Shown here: in pieces, positions 47,404 through 57,207 of the stretch | Position numbering within the stretch: the first letter of the stretch is position 1 | How the letters are laid out: each line of letters opens with the position of its first letter | DNA from: Clavaria fumosa | Lineage: Eukaryota > Basidiomycota > Agaricomycetes > Agaricales > Clavariaceae | Length of the DNA: 64,000 nt | NCBI GenBank assembly: GCA_951802425.1 | Contig: OX637796.1 | Span: 2,170,001-2,234,000 of the forward strand | Direction: 5' to 3' | Program-made: the position numbers and the translations under genes | Notes under the pieces: generated by a model | Database searches by the model: none | What the model was told of the DNA's origin: nothing | What the model saw: the letters and a program-made list of their open reading frames with translations, nothing else

Positions 47404-48104
47404 ATGCTAAAGCGACAGCGGCCGGCCTCACCCCCACCCAGTCTCTCCGCAGCGCCCCTCGTCCCCTTCGATACACCCGCATTCCCCCATGCCAAACGTA
47501 GACGTAGGCGCGCACCCTCACGCGAAGCCTCGTGGTTCGCGGGGCACGACGAGCATCACTCGTCGCGCGACAACTCCTACGAGCACGACGAGGAGCAGGA
47601 GGAAGAGCAGGAGGAGGAACAGGAGGTGGAGCAGGAGCGTAGACACGGCGAAGCGCCAACCCCGGCCGACGACCATTATCAAGCCACCAATCGTTTCTTG
47701 CACGACGTGCACGCCCTCTACCGCCATCGCCTCATGTTTTCTCCCCACTACGCGGGCCATGCCCACCCACGGCGCGACCCAAGCACGTCCTCCTCCAAGT
47801 TTATCCCGAGCTCCATCCATGATCGTCCACGCGCGTCACACTATGACACCCCGCCCAATTTCGATGAGACTCCAGCCGACGTGCACAAAGAAGTCCAGCT
47901 CGTCAGGGAACGGTACCAAGAAAACAATAAGCAAGTACCCTTCCTGTACTTTAACATTTTGTCTCCCTAACCTGGCCTTCTCGCCTACCCAGAATGTTAG
48001 GACATTTGTTCCTCTCGCGTCGGCAGCAACTCCAGATCTCTCCCTCGTTCAACGATCACACGTCCCTGAACCAAAACCAAAACCACGCCTGGCCTCCCGG
48101 GTGA
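47404..48104 (+). CDS. Basidiomycete-specific MLKRQRP protein
   Basis: Start ATG 47404 (MLKRQRPASPPPS), preferred over an in-frame Met at 47296 because such proteins usually begin here. It has a basic cluster KRRRRRAPSR, an acidic Glu/Gln repeat (HDEEQEEEQEEEQEVEQE), and the ordered block DDHYQATNRFLHDVHALYRHRLMF. It continues VHKEVQLVRERYQENNK-MLGHLFLSRRQQL, stop 48102-48104. The last join needs a non-canonical GC donor (GCAAGT). A GT donor four bases downstream gives another tail (NVRTFVPLAS...). The RYQENNKMLGHLFLSRR continuity favours the GC site. The family seems confined to basidiomycetes; function unknown, nucleus likely from the basic cluster. Confidence 0.65.
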
Positions 48105-48364
48105 CATTGTTGTTAATATTCTCGTGCAACTAGAAACCACTTGTAGTCAAAGCTGCTTCAACGTCTCATTGTATCCTTACCCTAGACATTGAAATTAAAT
48201 CCTCGCGCATTCCAATTTTGCAGTCGTCATCTACCCAGTGGGCTTGGTGTGCCCTGCTAGAAAAACTGTTCATGACATCTCAGCCAGTTTAGAGACGTTG
48301 CGCAAAAAGGATTCAGCTTTATTACGATATGTGGCAGGCGTATCTCGCACAAAATGGCTCCTGA

Positions 48365-49106
48365 TCAAGAGAGCTCGCTTTTCGGATGGCGCATTAGCGG
48401 CAGCCAAGTCTCTCCCATCTGCCCACTCAACTCCTCGTTAAGCAGCTCCCTCAAAACCCTGCCGTCCCTCGAGTATATCCAGTCGTCCAACGTTTCCGAA
48501 TAATCATATCGTTTCGGACCGCTGTGCAGTGCCCACCATGTCAGTCAGACGGGTGCGAGGCGAAGAAGACAAAAGGACGCTGGCGAAAGTGACCTGAAAG
48601 GCGAAGAGAGCCAGATCTGCTTGTTCGGGGGTTGCTTGTTGATCACATACGTCCCTTTGGAACCCAGCTTGAGGGTCAATACTCCGCCCTAGAACCGAAG
48701 TGACCACAGCATCAGACAAGCTCGAAAAGAGTCAAGGCAAGTCGCCGATCCGCGCACAGAATACTCGACTTCATAGTCCGGGCCAGCCATGATGTCCAGA
48801 CGATCTTCGAGCTGCTCCAGTAAGTCGTCCATCATCGAGTCGGAAAGAACGTGGTACGCGTCCATCGATAGGTCGCTACCATGTTTTACTGAGCCAAAGT
48901 CAGGCCAGAGCACCTTTCACGAACCTTTTGACGACGAAGGCTGGTGGGGTGCTCAAAAGGCGTCTTTGGTGCCCTGGGAAGCGTACCGCGCGCATCACAA
49001 CGCATCTGGCCCATATTGGGCGCTGCGACGCGACGATGCAACGCGTTACTGATGGCTGAACGCGGGGGAAGATGGGTAGTCGAAGTAGCTTGAGCGTGAA
49101 GGTCAT
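48365..49106 (-). CDS. YFH1: Frataxin, mitochondrial
   Basis: Start ATG 49106 gives an Arg-rich presequence ([19 protein letters not shown] ... RRLLSTPP). Splicing at FVVK|SDLSM restores the frataxin fold: [24 protein letters not shown] with its acidic ridge, then [46 protein letters not shown], which is nearly the family consensus. The last exon ([24 protein letters not shown]) ends at stop 48365-48367. Frataxin accelerates sulfur transfer on the Nfs1-Isu1 iron-sulfur assembly complex in the matrix. Three introns (49-68 nt) were placed. The start codon is only 64 bp from the stop of the rhodanese gene on the same strand, so its promoter must be very short or lie in that gene's 3' part. Confidence 0.92.
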
Positions 49107-49170
49107 GCGGAGATTACATAACCGAAAGAACGGTACAGGTACAGGTTAAGTTGATGCTCGTCAGTGGCGG

Positions 49171-49855
49171 TCAAGCTGCCCCTTTGCCGCCCTCTCTCGC
49201 CGTCCAATCTAACCACGAGCCCTCATAATTATATATGCTACAGATAATCGGACGAAGACGGGGTCAGATGTGTCAAAAAGCCGACAGACAGATGAAGGTC
49301 CTACTTAGTGTATCCATTCCGTTTCGCCACATCGGCAGCGGAAGCACTTCTCTTCCCGCTTCTGCAGTAGAAAATCAACTCTTGATCCTTGCTTGGTTTT
49401 TCAAATCCGTATTTCTTTTTGAAGTAATCCGGAGTCAAGTGGAGGTCTGACGAAAGCGCGGATAGGGGAATGTGGACAGAAGATGGGATGGATCCCTGTA
49501 TGACTTCCTCTGTTTCACGAACGTCTATCAAGTACGAATTCTAGAGGACATAAGGCGCTTTGGTCAGGAACACAACGCGCGACTACCGCAGAGAAGATTC
49601 ACTCACAAGGGCTGGTTGCTCAGTCTTCGGCTTCAACTGCTCATACGTCAATATTGGTGCCGTCCAGTCTCTCTGTAAGTGATCTTTAAGCTGCCTTGCC
49701 TGTTTTAACTTCTGGGCTGGTGTCAAAGGCGGACTCGAAGTCGAATTGCATTTGATACCGAGACGGGGATAGACGCAAACGGGAATGCGAGCCGCACGAA
49801 AGGTCCTCGCAGCGAATGAATACGTGAGTTGGTAGGTTGAACGAAAGGACATCAT
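49171..49855 (-). CDS. Rhodanese-like protein, probably mitochondrial
   Basis: Start ATG 49855 (MMSFRSTYQLTYSFAARTFRAARIP), an Arg-rich N-terminus typical of mitochondrial import. After splicing the single rhodanese domain reads ILTYEQLK...ALNSYLIDVRETEEVIQGSIPSSVHIPLSAL, then the active-site loop FYCRSGKRSASA with the catalytic Cys. The last exon, joined at GYT|NIYNYEGSWLDW, ends at stop 49171-49173. The CRSGKR loop is the six-residue rhodanese type, fit for persulfide chemistry. A sulfur-carrier role near iron-sulfur assembly is inferred from the frataxin neighbour and from targeting. Confidence 0.88.
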
Positions 49856-49950
49856 AGCTATGTAGTTCGATGCTGCTTGATGTCAGTTGACGCCATTCTG
49901 TCACGTGCTTTGATAATTCGGTGATTCAAATTCAATCCGGCAATCCCCGC

Positions 49951-49958
49951 TTATAAAT
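49951..49958 (+). promoter_or_regulatory. TATA box ahead of Cys-rich mini-ORF
   Basis: TTATAAAT is followed by a long pyrimidine/A-rich leader (TCAACCTTCTTCGCAC..., CTCATCACTCTTC) ending at the mini-ORF's ATG 127 bp downstream. This looks like a strong fungal promoter and 5' UTR. Confidence 0.45.
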
Positions 49959-50084
49959 CCGATCAAAAGAACAAACAACCTCAACCTTCTTCGCACAAAT
50001 AGCTCAACCCCTCATCACTCTTCTACCGCGTCGACTCAGACTCATTTTCCTTCCTCCTTCCTCTGGTCCTAGGTCCCGGCAGCA

Positions 50085-50177
50085 ATGCAAGGCGAGGAAT
50101 GCAAGGGGGAGCGTGGTCCTCAGAATCCTTGTATCTTCCTCTGCACTGCATGCTCCTCGTGCCTACTTGTCGCTTAG
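50085..50177 (+). CDS. Cys-rich 30-residue mini-ORF
   Basis: ATG 50085 to TAG 50175-50177 encodes 30 residues with five cysteines: MQGEECKGER, then NPCIFLCTACSSC, ending in hydrophobic LLVA. The C-terminal part has a C-x3-C-x2-C-x2-C series. It sits behind a TATA box and pyrimidine-rich leader and about 440 bp ahead of the copper transporter's ATG, on the same strand. It could be a free metal-binding or membrane-associated Cys-rich peptide, an upstream ORF in a long copper-transporter leader, or chance. Too short for family assignment; the spacing of cysteines is not a classic fungal metallothionein. Confidence 0.4.
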   Translation: MQGEECKGERGPQNPCIFLCTACSSCLLVA

Positions 50178-50405
50178 CCCAATTTCATCCGACGAGAAGT
50201 AACGAAGAGGTAAACTGTGAGAGCGTCGTTCTCTGAAGCAGATAATGCCCTTCGTACTTCTCCGTCCACTCGAAGCACGACACTCCACTTCTGGGTTCTC
50301 ACTGTGATCCGTGACCCGTCCCCGTTGCCTGCGGACAACCGCAGCCAGATTTCTGTTTCCTGCGTTGCGTCGCCACTATGGAGCTAGCCATTGCAGTGGT
50401 AAGAG

Positions 50406-50412
50406 GAGCAAA
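50406..50412 (-). promoter_or_regulatory. Candidate copper-response element
   Basis: GAGCAAA on the plus strand is TTTGCTC on the minus, matching the core bound by Mac1-type copper-starvation activators. It lies about 204 bp upstream of the copper transporter ATG. A 7-bp match is weak alone; the context raises it. Confidence 0.25.
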
Positions 50413-50615
50413 GATTACAATAACGCAGTGTCCTGGGGCGCCGTCGCTCTGAATTTCTCTGACCCCCCACCTTGAATGCGCTAGCGAATGTTTGACGTTT
50501 GTGTAGACTTATTTGGCATCGGTCCGTGGGAGAGTAATGGACGGCAACGATCCATTCTCTCACGGACCTTTGGTTCTTGTTTGCGCCGGGATATCTCATC
50601 AGCTTGTGCCTTGCC

Positions 50616-51377
50616 ATGTCTCAAAGCCACAATGCGACCTCTGGAGGTGGAATGTTGCCATATCTCCATTTTACTGGAGGAGATACGCTCGTTTTTGCAG
50701 GCTGGACACCTACCTCTGCCCGGGAGATTGTTGGGGCTTCATTTGCCCTGTTCGGTCTCGCTCTATTTGACCGATGGTTTGCCGCGATGCGAGGCGTGGT
50801 TCAGCTGAGGTGGAGACGACAGTATGCGACTCTGTTCCAATCGGCCCTTTCGTCTATTTATCGGATATCGCAGAGCTTCAAAGCAACCACTGCGGAGCGA
50901 AAAAAATGCTTCTTCGTCTGTGAAGAACAATAATACGACCTCGTCTGTAAAAGACAGTGACGCCGCCACGTCTGTAAAAGACAATGATGCGAAGAACGAT
51001 AATACGATCTCGTCTGTAAAAGACGATGATGCTGCCTCGTTTGTAAGGAGCGATAAAGAGGAATCGGTGGACGTCGCAATTGAGGACATAGCGAAATCTA
51101 GCGAAGATGTCCCTGCCGAACCTTCTCAACGCACCTTCCCTCCTTTCATACTCGCACACGATGGTCCAAGAGGACTATTGTATGCGGTTCAAGCGTTTTT
51201 AGGGTACTTGCTCATGTTATCCGTGATGTGTGTGATCTCCGCATCTCGACTCCACATGATCGCTAATACCTACGACATTTTAGGACCTTTCAGGTCGCAT
51301 ATCTGCTCAGCATTCTGGCGGGGCTAGGCGTTGGCGAAATACTCTTTGGGCGAGCTCATTATACCGAAGCTCATTGA
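50616..51377 (+). CDS. CTR: Ctr-family copper transporter
   Basis: Exons 50616-50821, 50874-51227 and 51284-51377 give 217 residues. The N-terminus has MLPYLHFTGGDTLVFAGWTP. TM1 follows (REIVGASFALFGLALFDRWFAAMR). TM2 is YAVQAFLGYLLMLSVM with the M-x3-M filter (MLSVM). TM3 is FQVAYLLSILAGLGVGEILFG with the G-x3-G packing motif. This is the trimeric high-affinity Cu(I) importer fold. The cytosolic loop between TM1 and TM2 is enlarged by an imperfect SSVKDxDAA repeat (50914-51051). The extracellular Met-rich N-terminus of plasma-membrane Ctr1 is missing, so a vacuolar Ctr2-type exporter is also possible. Two BIM1-like copper proteins lie 3-7 kb downstream. Confidence 0.88.
50914..51051 (+). repeat. 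Coding minisatellite in the copper transporter loop
   Basis: Repeats built around TCGTCTGTAAAAGAC[A/G]ATGATGC encode SSVKNNN, SSVKDSDAA, TSVKDNDA, SSVKDDDAA and SFVRSDKEE. Unit length varies (27-42 bp) but stays a multiple of three. Confidence 0.8.
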
Positions 51378-51825
51378 CGTGCTCTATATGGGGACGGGCT
51401 TTGCCCGGTTCCAGTCTTGTCTGTACATGATGCATCATACCTTACATCTCTGTATTATATCGAATCCTAAGCGACAAACTTATCCAAACTCAATCCAAAG
51501 ATGACGTGTCTTGATGGAGGTCTTGAACCTTGACAGCATGCGCAGTCCAGGGAATCTGGCTTGCTGCGCTATGTGGTCGAAGACGTGATATCATTATGTT
51601 AGAGTAAAAACGTGGTACTGCGCGACTGCGGTGACGGTACACGCATGCCGTTTGCTGATGCAATAGAATACATTACACTCAACTATCCCCTGAACCTCCG
51701 AACCACATGTAGGGGTAGAACAGCCGAAGCTGTCGTCAACACGCTAGTGTCTTGTGAGTGTGGGGTTTTCCGCCGGCCCTTTGGGTCTCTCTTTACAGGA
51801 TGAATTTTAAAGTATGTGTGATTGA
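51378..51825. other. Convergent intergenic gap
   Basis: About 450 bp between the stop codons of the copper transporter and the next minus-strand gene. No coding or RNA signal recognised. Confidence 0.4.
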
Positions 51826-52459
51826 TTAGAGGTGGGTCTTGAAAGTGTCGAGGATATCGATGAATGGCGGCCGTTGTACACTTGACAGCTTGTCGCCTGA
51901 CATCCAGGCTGGTCGTCCTCGATAGCGAATCTCCAGCCGATATTGTTGATTTTGATGTCTTCGTTCAGGTCTTCGAAGAAGTGTGACTTGCCAGCTATAG
52001 ATATCCCAATGGTCGCATGCGAGAGGTGGGATGTAGAAGCGGGCAGACTGACCTCTCCATCAACAAGATGTTGTAACCTCGTTTTGAGACTTCTTGGAGA
52101 AGTAATGTGCGGGAGAAAGAAAGTGCTCGACGGAACTCGTCGGTGTCTTTCGGGCGGGAGATGTTGAAGATATATGTTCCAACTGCATCATTTAACCCAG
52201 TGAATGCGAGAGGAGGTGCATCGTCTGAGAGATATCAACGCAACGCCAGAGCATATCCATATACACGCTCACCTTCTTCATCGTATTGTATGGGTATGGG
52301 CGCAACAGAACTGCTTTCCACAACTTCCCAAGGTATAGACTTGCGGCGAAAGTTGAACAACATACAGCCGGGATGAAGGGAGGCAAAGATTGACGAAGAG
52401 GGAAACCCTCGGCAGCTTATCAGTTGATCCAACCCACGAAACAGCACACCGAACAGCAA
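51826..52459 (-). CDS. Conserved basidiomycete protein, unknown
   Basis: Three exons from ATG 52459 to TAA 51826-51828. Exon 1 reads MLFNFRRKSIPWEVVESSS and QYDEEGERVYGYALAL, then LGTYIFNISRPKDTDEFRRALSFSRTLLLQEVSKRGYNILLMES. The last exon is WQVTLLRRPERRHQNQQYRLEIRYRGRPAW...PPFIDILDTF. Both joins hold frame, with acceptors ATGCAG and ATCTATAG. The layout (hydrophilic alpha/beta, single domain of about 190 residues, RYRGRPAW strand) is like other short basidiomycete proteins of unknown role. An earlier start is possible. Confidence 0.6.
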
Positions 52460-53829
52460 TGTTATTCAGCGTGACAAACCGCCAGTCCTCCCATGCGTTT
52501 CGCGCAGGTGGCGCAGCTTATCTGTTTCGTGATTGGTCCGGACCGACAACAATGTGAAACGCGTAATCACTAAATACAATCGCCATCCAGACCGCAGCAG
52601 TAAGACGAGAGCTGCCGCAGCGCCGCGTGTCTCAGTGGCAAGGAGATTGTGTTTCGGCAGATCCTAGCGAGGGCAAACTAAAGTAAAAACAGACGGATTT
52701 GCGCCGCAGTGTGTCAGCAGCACGCCGGAAAGAGATTGCACGATCAAATGAGTCCGCAAATCTTTTGCTTGTCATCAAGCTTGGTCAAATCCGTGGTACG
52801 CTTACGGAGCAGCGATTTCTGGGCATCGATTTCGTAATTCGAGAGGGGGTTGACGGAAAAGAGCCCGCAGGTCCAACCAAGCATCCGGGTTCATGCATTC
52901 ATGAGTAAGAATATCCGGTGGCTGTGTCGCGAATCAAATCACTGCTGACGCCAGCCTTTAAGCAATGCACAGCGGGAGAATTGCTGGACATTCACCGGTG
53001 AATATTCACCCCTTCTACGAGAGCCTAAAACTGCCTTTGGTTATAATTACTTGTTGATTAACTTGTTGATTCGAAGTCAGTCACAATCCGGGATTTTGCA
53101 TCGGGTCAGCGGCGCAGCTGGAGTTCATGAGAACGAGGACGCATGTACAGTATATTGGTTCAGGTACCTCACGATGACAAGAAATGTACGACCTGGAGTT
53201 CATGCGGGAGAACGAGAACACGTGAACTCCCAGTAGACTGCTGCGAGAGTATTTAACAGGAAAATAAGCGCACGAAATGCAAGCCAATGCAAGATGCGAA
53301 GTCCAACAAAAATCTGAAAAGGACAAGTGGGAGACTACTGGGCGCGGATCCATCCAAGCGCAGATCCGTCCAAGGGGACGAGGCGCTCGCTCACTTGGGG
53401 ATGCGTTTCGTCGGCAGGGCCCAGTTGGTGTTAAGCAGCGTGGGGCAGACAAGGCGACATTGTGGCAGGGGCAAGCAATGGCGAGGGCGGTGGTAGGAAG
53501 GAGAGGGAGGGGTATACGAAGACGAGGGTAGGGGGTGATGGTGACGAACAAGCAGGGAGAGCCACAAGAGAGGCAGGCAATAACGAAGAACGAGAACAGC
53601 GACAATGGGGCAGCGAGAGCAACGACAGGACGAGGAGGAAATGCGACGGCAATACGACACCCCAAATAATAAAATTACTTGTGTCTATTGGCTATTCAGC
53701 CACAGCGCGAGAGACGAAGCGAGAGACGTTTTGATTCCAAAAAAGGCAATCGGCTCATACAGCAACACTAATGTCTATATTGGGCATAGTCATACTGTTC
53801 CAGAGAAAGCCGTTTGTAAGACCTGGCTA
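52460..53829. other. Gene-poor gap upstream of the first BIM1-like gene
   Basis: Nearly 1.4 kb without a supported gene. It includes imperfect copies of GGAGTTCATG...GAGAACGAG (53111 and 53191) and a purine-rich block (53280-53650). Open frames across that block on both strands reflect skewed composition, not protein signals. Confidence 0.45.
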
Positions 53830-53859
53830 AACAAGTTAGGCAGGAACAAGTTAGGCAGG
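53830..53859. repeat. Two tandem 15-bp units
   Basis: AACAAGTTAGGCAGG occurs twice in a row (53830-53844 and 53845-53859), about 170 bp upstream of the first BIM1-like ATG. Confidence 0.85.
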
Positions 53860-53897
53860 AAGGAATATTCCTTCGGTTAGTAGAACACGTGAGGGTA

Positions 53898-53951
53898 AGA
53901 AAAACTTTTTCTCCAGTGCATATCCGCAACAAGGATTCAGAAAAACTTTTT
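53898..53951 (+). promoter_or_regulatory. AGAAAAACTTTTT motif pair upstream of BIM1-like gene A
   Basis: Exact 13-bp copies at 53898-53910 and 53939-53951, 72-125 bp ahead of the ATG. The same motif occurs upstream of the second BIM1-like gene at similar spacing. A TTTAAAAGGCTGCA block follows and is also shared. Confidence 0.55.
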
Positions 53952-54022
53952 ATTACCAAGAACACAGATTTAAAAGGCTGCATATCGCTTCGCGGGTCAG
54001 GCATCTACTCCAAATCGCCAAG

Positions 54023-54768
54023 ATGCATCTCCTCAAAGCCTTGTATTTCACGGTCATGATTGGCTTCGTGCAAGCACATTTTCAGATGCAATTTCCGAGC
54101 CCACGAGGTCCATTCAACGGTGACTTGGAACCCCAAATCTGCGGCAAGTCGATAATTCGGTGCCCACTAAAATGTCCTTGAAGCTGAACTGTCAACGTCG
54201 TCTAGACGGATACAAAACCGTACAAACGCGTATCGTTTTCCCGTTCAACAGCCCACTGATCCTGTTGAAGACGGGGCACAGCGACAACGCAACCGGTTAG
54301 TGGCCGAACTAAAATTTCACGCCACGCCCTGATCTTTTCGCAGTTGGCATCCGGGTGAAGACGTCTCCTGAGAACTCAGAGGATGGCTTGCAATCTTCGG
54401 GCAACTTCCGTTTGACTCAACGAGGCTTGTCTTGTATTAAGTTCGATTTCCCCAAGAAATTCAAGAAGGAAGGCCTCAACGTCACTGTTCATATCGTGTT
54501 CGATGGTGGAGACGGAGAGCTTCACCAGGTGATTCTCATACTCTTCGATCACGAATATGTTGACGACTGACATTGTTTCGCTGGCCAGTGTGCCGACTTG
54601 ACCCTGAGTGACAGTGTAACAGTGTCGGCAGAAAATGAGGCTAATTGTACCGCTGCCAATCCAGTCACAACTGCTACTGCTGGTTCCGGGAGGTCGGATG
54701 CCACAACTTTGGGCGCAATCTTCGGGGTATGGGTTGGGCTGATTGGCGTTGCATACGCTGTCTTGTGA
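54023..54768 (+). CDS. BIM1-like (X325 family) copper-binding GPI protein A
   Basis: Exons 54023-54143, 54206-54295, 54344-54528 and 54589-54768 give 191 residues. Signal peptide MHLLKALYFTVMIGFVQA is followed at once by mature His1 (HFQMQFPSPRGPF), the N-terminal copper ligand of LPMO-like folds. Further landmarks are QICDGYKT, a second His in KTGHSDNAT, LSCIKFDFP, VFDGGDGELHQCADLTL, and four Cys fit for two disulfides. A C-terminal hydrophobic tail (LGAIFGVWVGLIGVAYAVL) suggests a GPI anchor. BIM1/X325 proteins bind Cu(II) without oxidising polysaccharide; Cryptococcus BIM1 works with Ctr1 in copper uptake. The first intron uses a GC donor (GCAAGT); the paralogue has GTAAGT there. Confidence 0.85.
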
Positions 54769-55112
54769 AGATTTCCATCCAATCGAAGCGGACAATATTT
54801 GGCCGATCTTCCATTTTCATGGTGGATGAAAATGACTAGTCGGTGCTACGACTGAGGCCCCAACAGTCCGCGTACATATCAAGCTTCTTTTTGTTCTTTA
54901 CTTTCAAACATTTAGTGGGTCTCCTATCTGGAGTCTCGTAGAAGAATTTGCTCCTTTTATCACTCAATGACCTTTCCCCTGATCACACGTTTCCACGTCG
55001 CGCAATGATTCAAGGACATAGCCATTACGGACGTGGATGAGTACAGATTCGGGGAATAATTCGTGTGAACCAATTGTACATGTCCATGAAGAGAGCTCTA
55101 TCACTTTGATCG
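54769..55112. other. Convergent intergenic gap
   Basis: Contains the 3' flank of BIM1-like gene A, including GTGCTACGACTGA and ATATCAAGCTTCTTTTT, which recur beyond the stop of gene B. Nothing else recognised. Confidence 0.5.
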
Positions 55113-56510
55113 TCAGTGGAAACCAAGAGGGACGCCGGTTGCGGGCGTAATAAATTTAACTTTCTGAAAAATTCTGAATAGGCCGATCACCAGGTTGATG
55201 CAATAGGTAATCAAGTCCAAAAACACCAGCCATATCAGCGCAAGCTGATATTTACACAAGCTGCTCCCGACTGTCCGACTTAGGGCGTTAGGTATAGAAC
55301 TCGCGGGCCGAGGAAGATTGCTGTACCAGCCAGTCCAGGAAATTCGAGCGCAGGGGATGAGGGTGGTGAAGTAGTTGTCAAGGCAGAGGGATAAGGCAGC
55401 AGACCATGCACAAATAAACAACACTTCCGAAAGGGTGTGGGCAAGTTTGTCAGACGTATGCCAAAGGCCTAAAGGGCGACCATAGTATTCGTACTGGGAA
55501 TAATCAGGGAAATCGGGCATCGAAATGAGATTCAGACACTTACGTAGATGGCGATCACGACGTGAAGCAGTGTCAAGGGCGTAAAAATCACCACAAGCGT
55601 GCTATGCATCCGTAAATGACGGCGATCAAGCTATGGGCAAGTGGTGGACATACGGGGAGCTGCCGATAATACCCATCGCTGAATGATGTTTCTCGAGAGC
55701 ACGTATCTTTATTGCTAGAGCCAACGTAGCCGTCATGAAGGTGATGTTGGTGAAGCGGAAAAGCTGAGAAGAAATCAGTCGTAGCAGATGAAGACCAGAA
55801 GTTGCTATTACCAAAGGGACAAATGGATTAGACAGTATGAATGCACGGAAGACATGTTTCCTTTTACTCCAGCCAGAAGAGTTATTATCATCATCTGTGG
55901 TTGTGGCATTTAAAAAGTATTCGCGCTCGGACGTATCTGTCGTAGATCTTGGCGCCCACGGAATGTCCCAACCAGGGGTTGGAGCGGGCGCTTGTTGATA
56001 CGATACCCGAGGCAAATGTGGGTCCCAATCACCCACGTCATTCCTAGTGGGACTTGCCGGAGCACCGCCATGAGTGTCGTCTGGTGGTCGCCAGCTTCCT
56101 GAGGAAATCCACATCATGGAACGACCCCTCAAGGAGAGCCGCTCCTTTCCCTGTGTCGGGAGGGAATGGTCAATGTTTGGCAATCTTGGTGGTCTGGAAG
56201 AGGCGAAGGTCCACCAGCGAGATCCGGGCGCTACGCTCCCATCGTAATGGTGAGGTCCGGGTACATCCGTTACGATACGAACTCCAGCAGCCGTAGTAGC
56301 TGCGCCTGCGCTTTCGGTGACATCTTCTATGGGTGAGGGGGGTTCATCTCTGGCCCAAGCTACGAAAGACTAGTCTTCAACGAGTTACTAGGGAGCGAAG
56401 TATTGTTACATACGCGGAGAGGTGATCACACGAACTGAAGAGAATGAACGATGATGGTGTGGATTAGACGTTGATGGTAGGGGCGCATCATCCGACGTTG
56501 CAGGACCCAT
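55113..56510 (-). CDS. Fungal multi-pass membrane protein
   Basis: Start placed at ATG 56510 (MGPATSDDAPLPSTSNP, followed by a His/Ser run). A short intron joins to AWARDEPPSPIEDV, and the hydrophilic N-terminus continues (GSRWWTFASSRPPRLPNIDHSLP). Then come hydrophobic helices: HVFRAFILSNPFVPLV, LFRFTNITFMTATLALAIKIR, a middle helix, and YYGRPLGLWHTSDKLAHTLSEVLFICAWSAALSLCLDNYFTTLI. The stop is at 55113. The GRPLGLWxTSxKLAHTLSEVLFICAWSAALSLC block is widely conserved in Agaricomycetes as I recall it, but I cannot assign a function. It lies between the two BIM1-like genes, so any copper link would be by position only. Splicing at the 5' end is uncertain. Confidence 0.65.
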
Positions 56511-57207
56511 AGCAAATGAGCGGAAGCGGGCGCCCTACGAAAGGTCCTCGCAGTTAGCAGAAATTGAGCGGGTTGGGTGACTCCACCACACAGGCCAAGA
56601 CTAAGCCAGTGCGCAATGTGCAATGACAACGGGCGGTGATGTGTGTCACCCCCCAGTGACGAGATGACCACAGTGGTTTTGACTGCCAAATAAGGAACTG
56701 GTAATTAGAGGGGTGTTAAAGTTAAAGCTTTAAAGGCTCTAGCGTCATAAATTAAAGAAACCAAAAATCGCGGAATGTTTAGCTGGTGGTAACTGTAATT
56801 TTCACCATACAAAACGAGCTCCAAGTGGAAGTACGACATTGGCGCCCGTCAGAGTCTGATGCATGTGCTGGTCATGTCAGAATGTTCCGAACAGCGGCAG
56901 TCACATTTTGGATCCTAATGCCCTCATGCAAAGTTCACCCATGTCTCAAGCGAATTTATGGGATCGGAGTCAGTGGCTGAGGTTTTTTCCCTGAAATTAG
57001 ATGCAAGAAAAGAAACAAATTCTCTGTTTGATGCATGAGAAATCCATATAGAAAGCCCACAAAGTTTCGAAAGTAAAGCAAAAAAGAAGCTTGATATCTT
57101 CACGGACTGTCAGGGCTTCAGCGCTTCAGTCGTAGCACCGAGCAACCATTCTCATTCACCATGAAACAGCAGATCGGTCAAATGCTGTCCGCTCCCGATG
57201 GAGATTT
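56511..57207. other. AT-rich gap between membrane protein and BIM1-like gene B
   Basis: No gene recognised in about 700 bp. The right part holds the 3' flank of gene B, with GTCGTAGCACCGAG and AAAGAAGCTTGATAT shared (inverted) with the flank of gene A. Confidence 0.5.

Noticed and set aside
47393..47820. Minus-strand Val/Arg/Leu-rich ORFs
   Set aside because: Shadows of the Glu/Gln and Arg repeats of the plus-strand MLKRQRP protein.
52600..52700. tRNA-like word CTCAGTGGC
   Set aside because: No cloverleaf could be formed around it and the B box is missing.
53081..53665. 194-codon minus ORF rich in Pro/Ser/Cys
   Set aside because: It covers a purine-skewed block that is open on several frames of both strands; no domain, signal or splice support.
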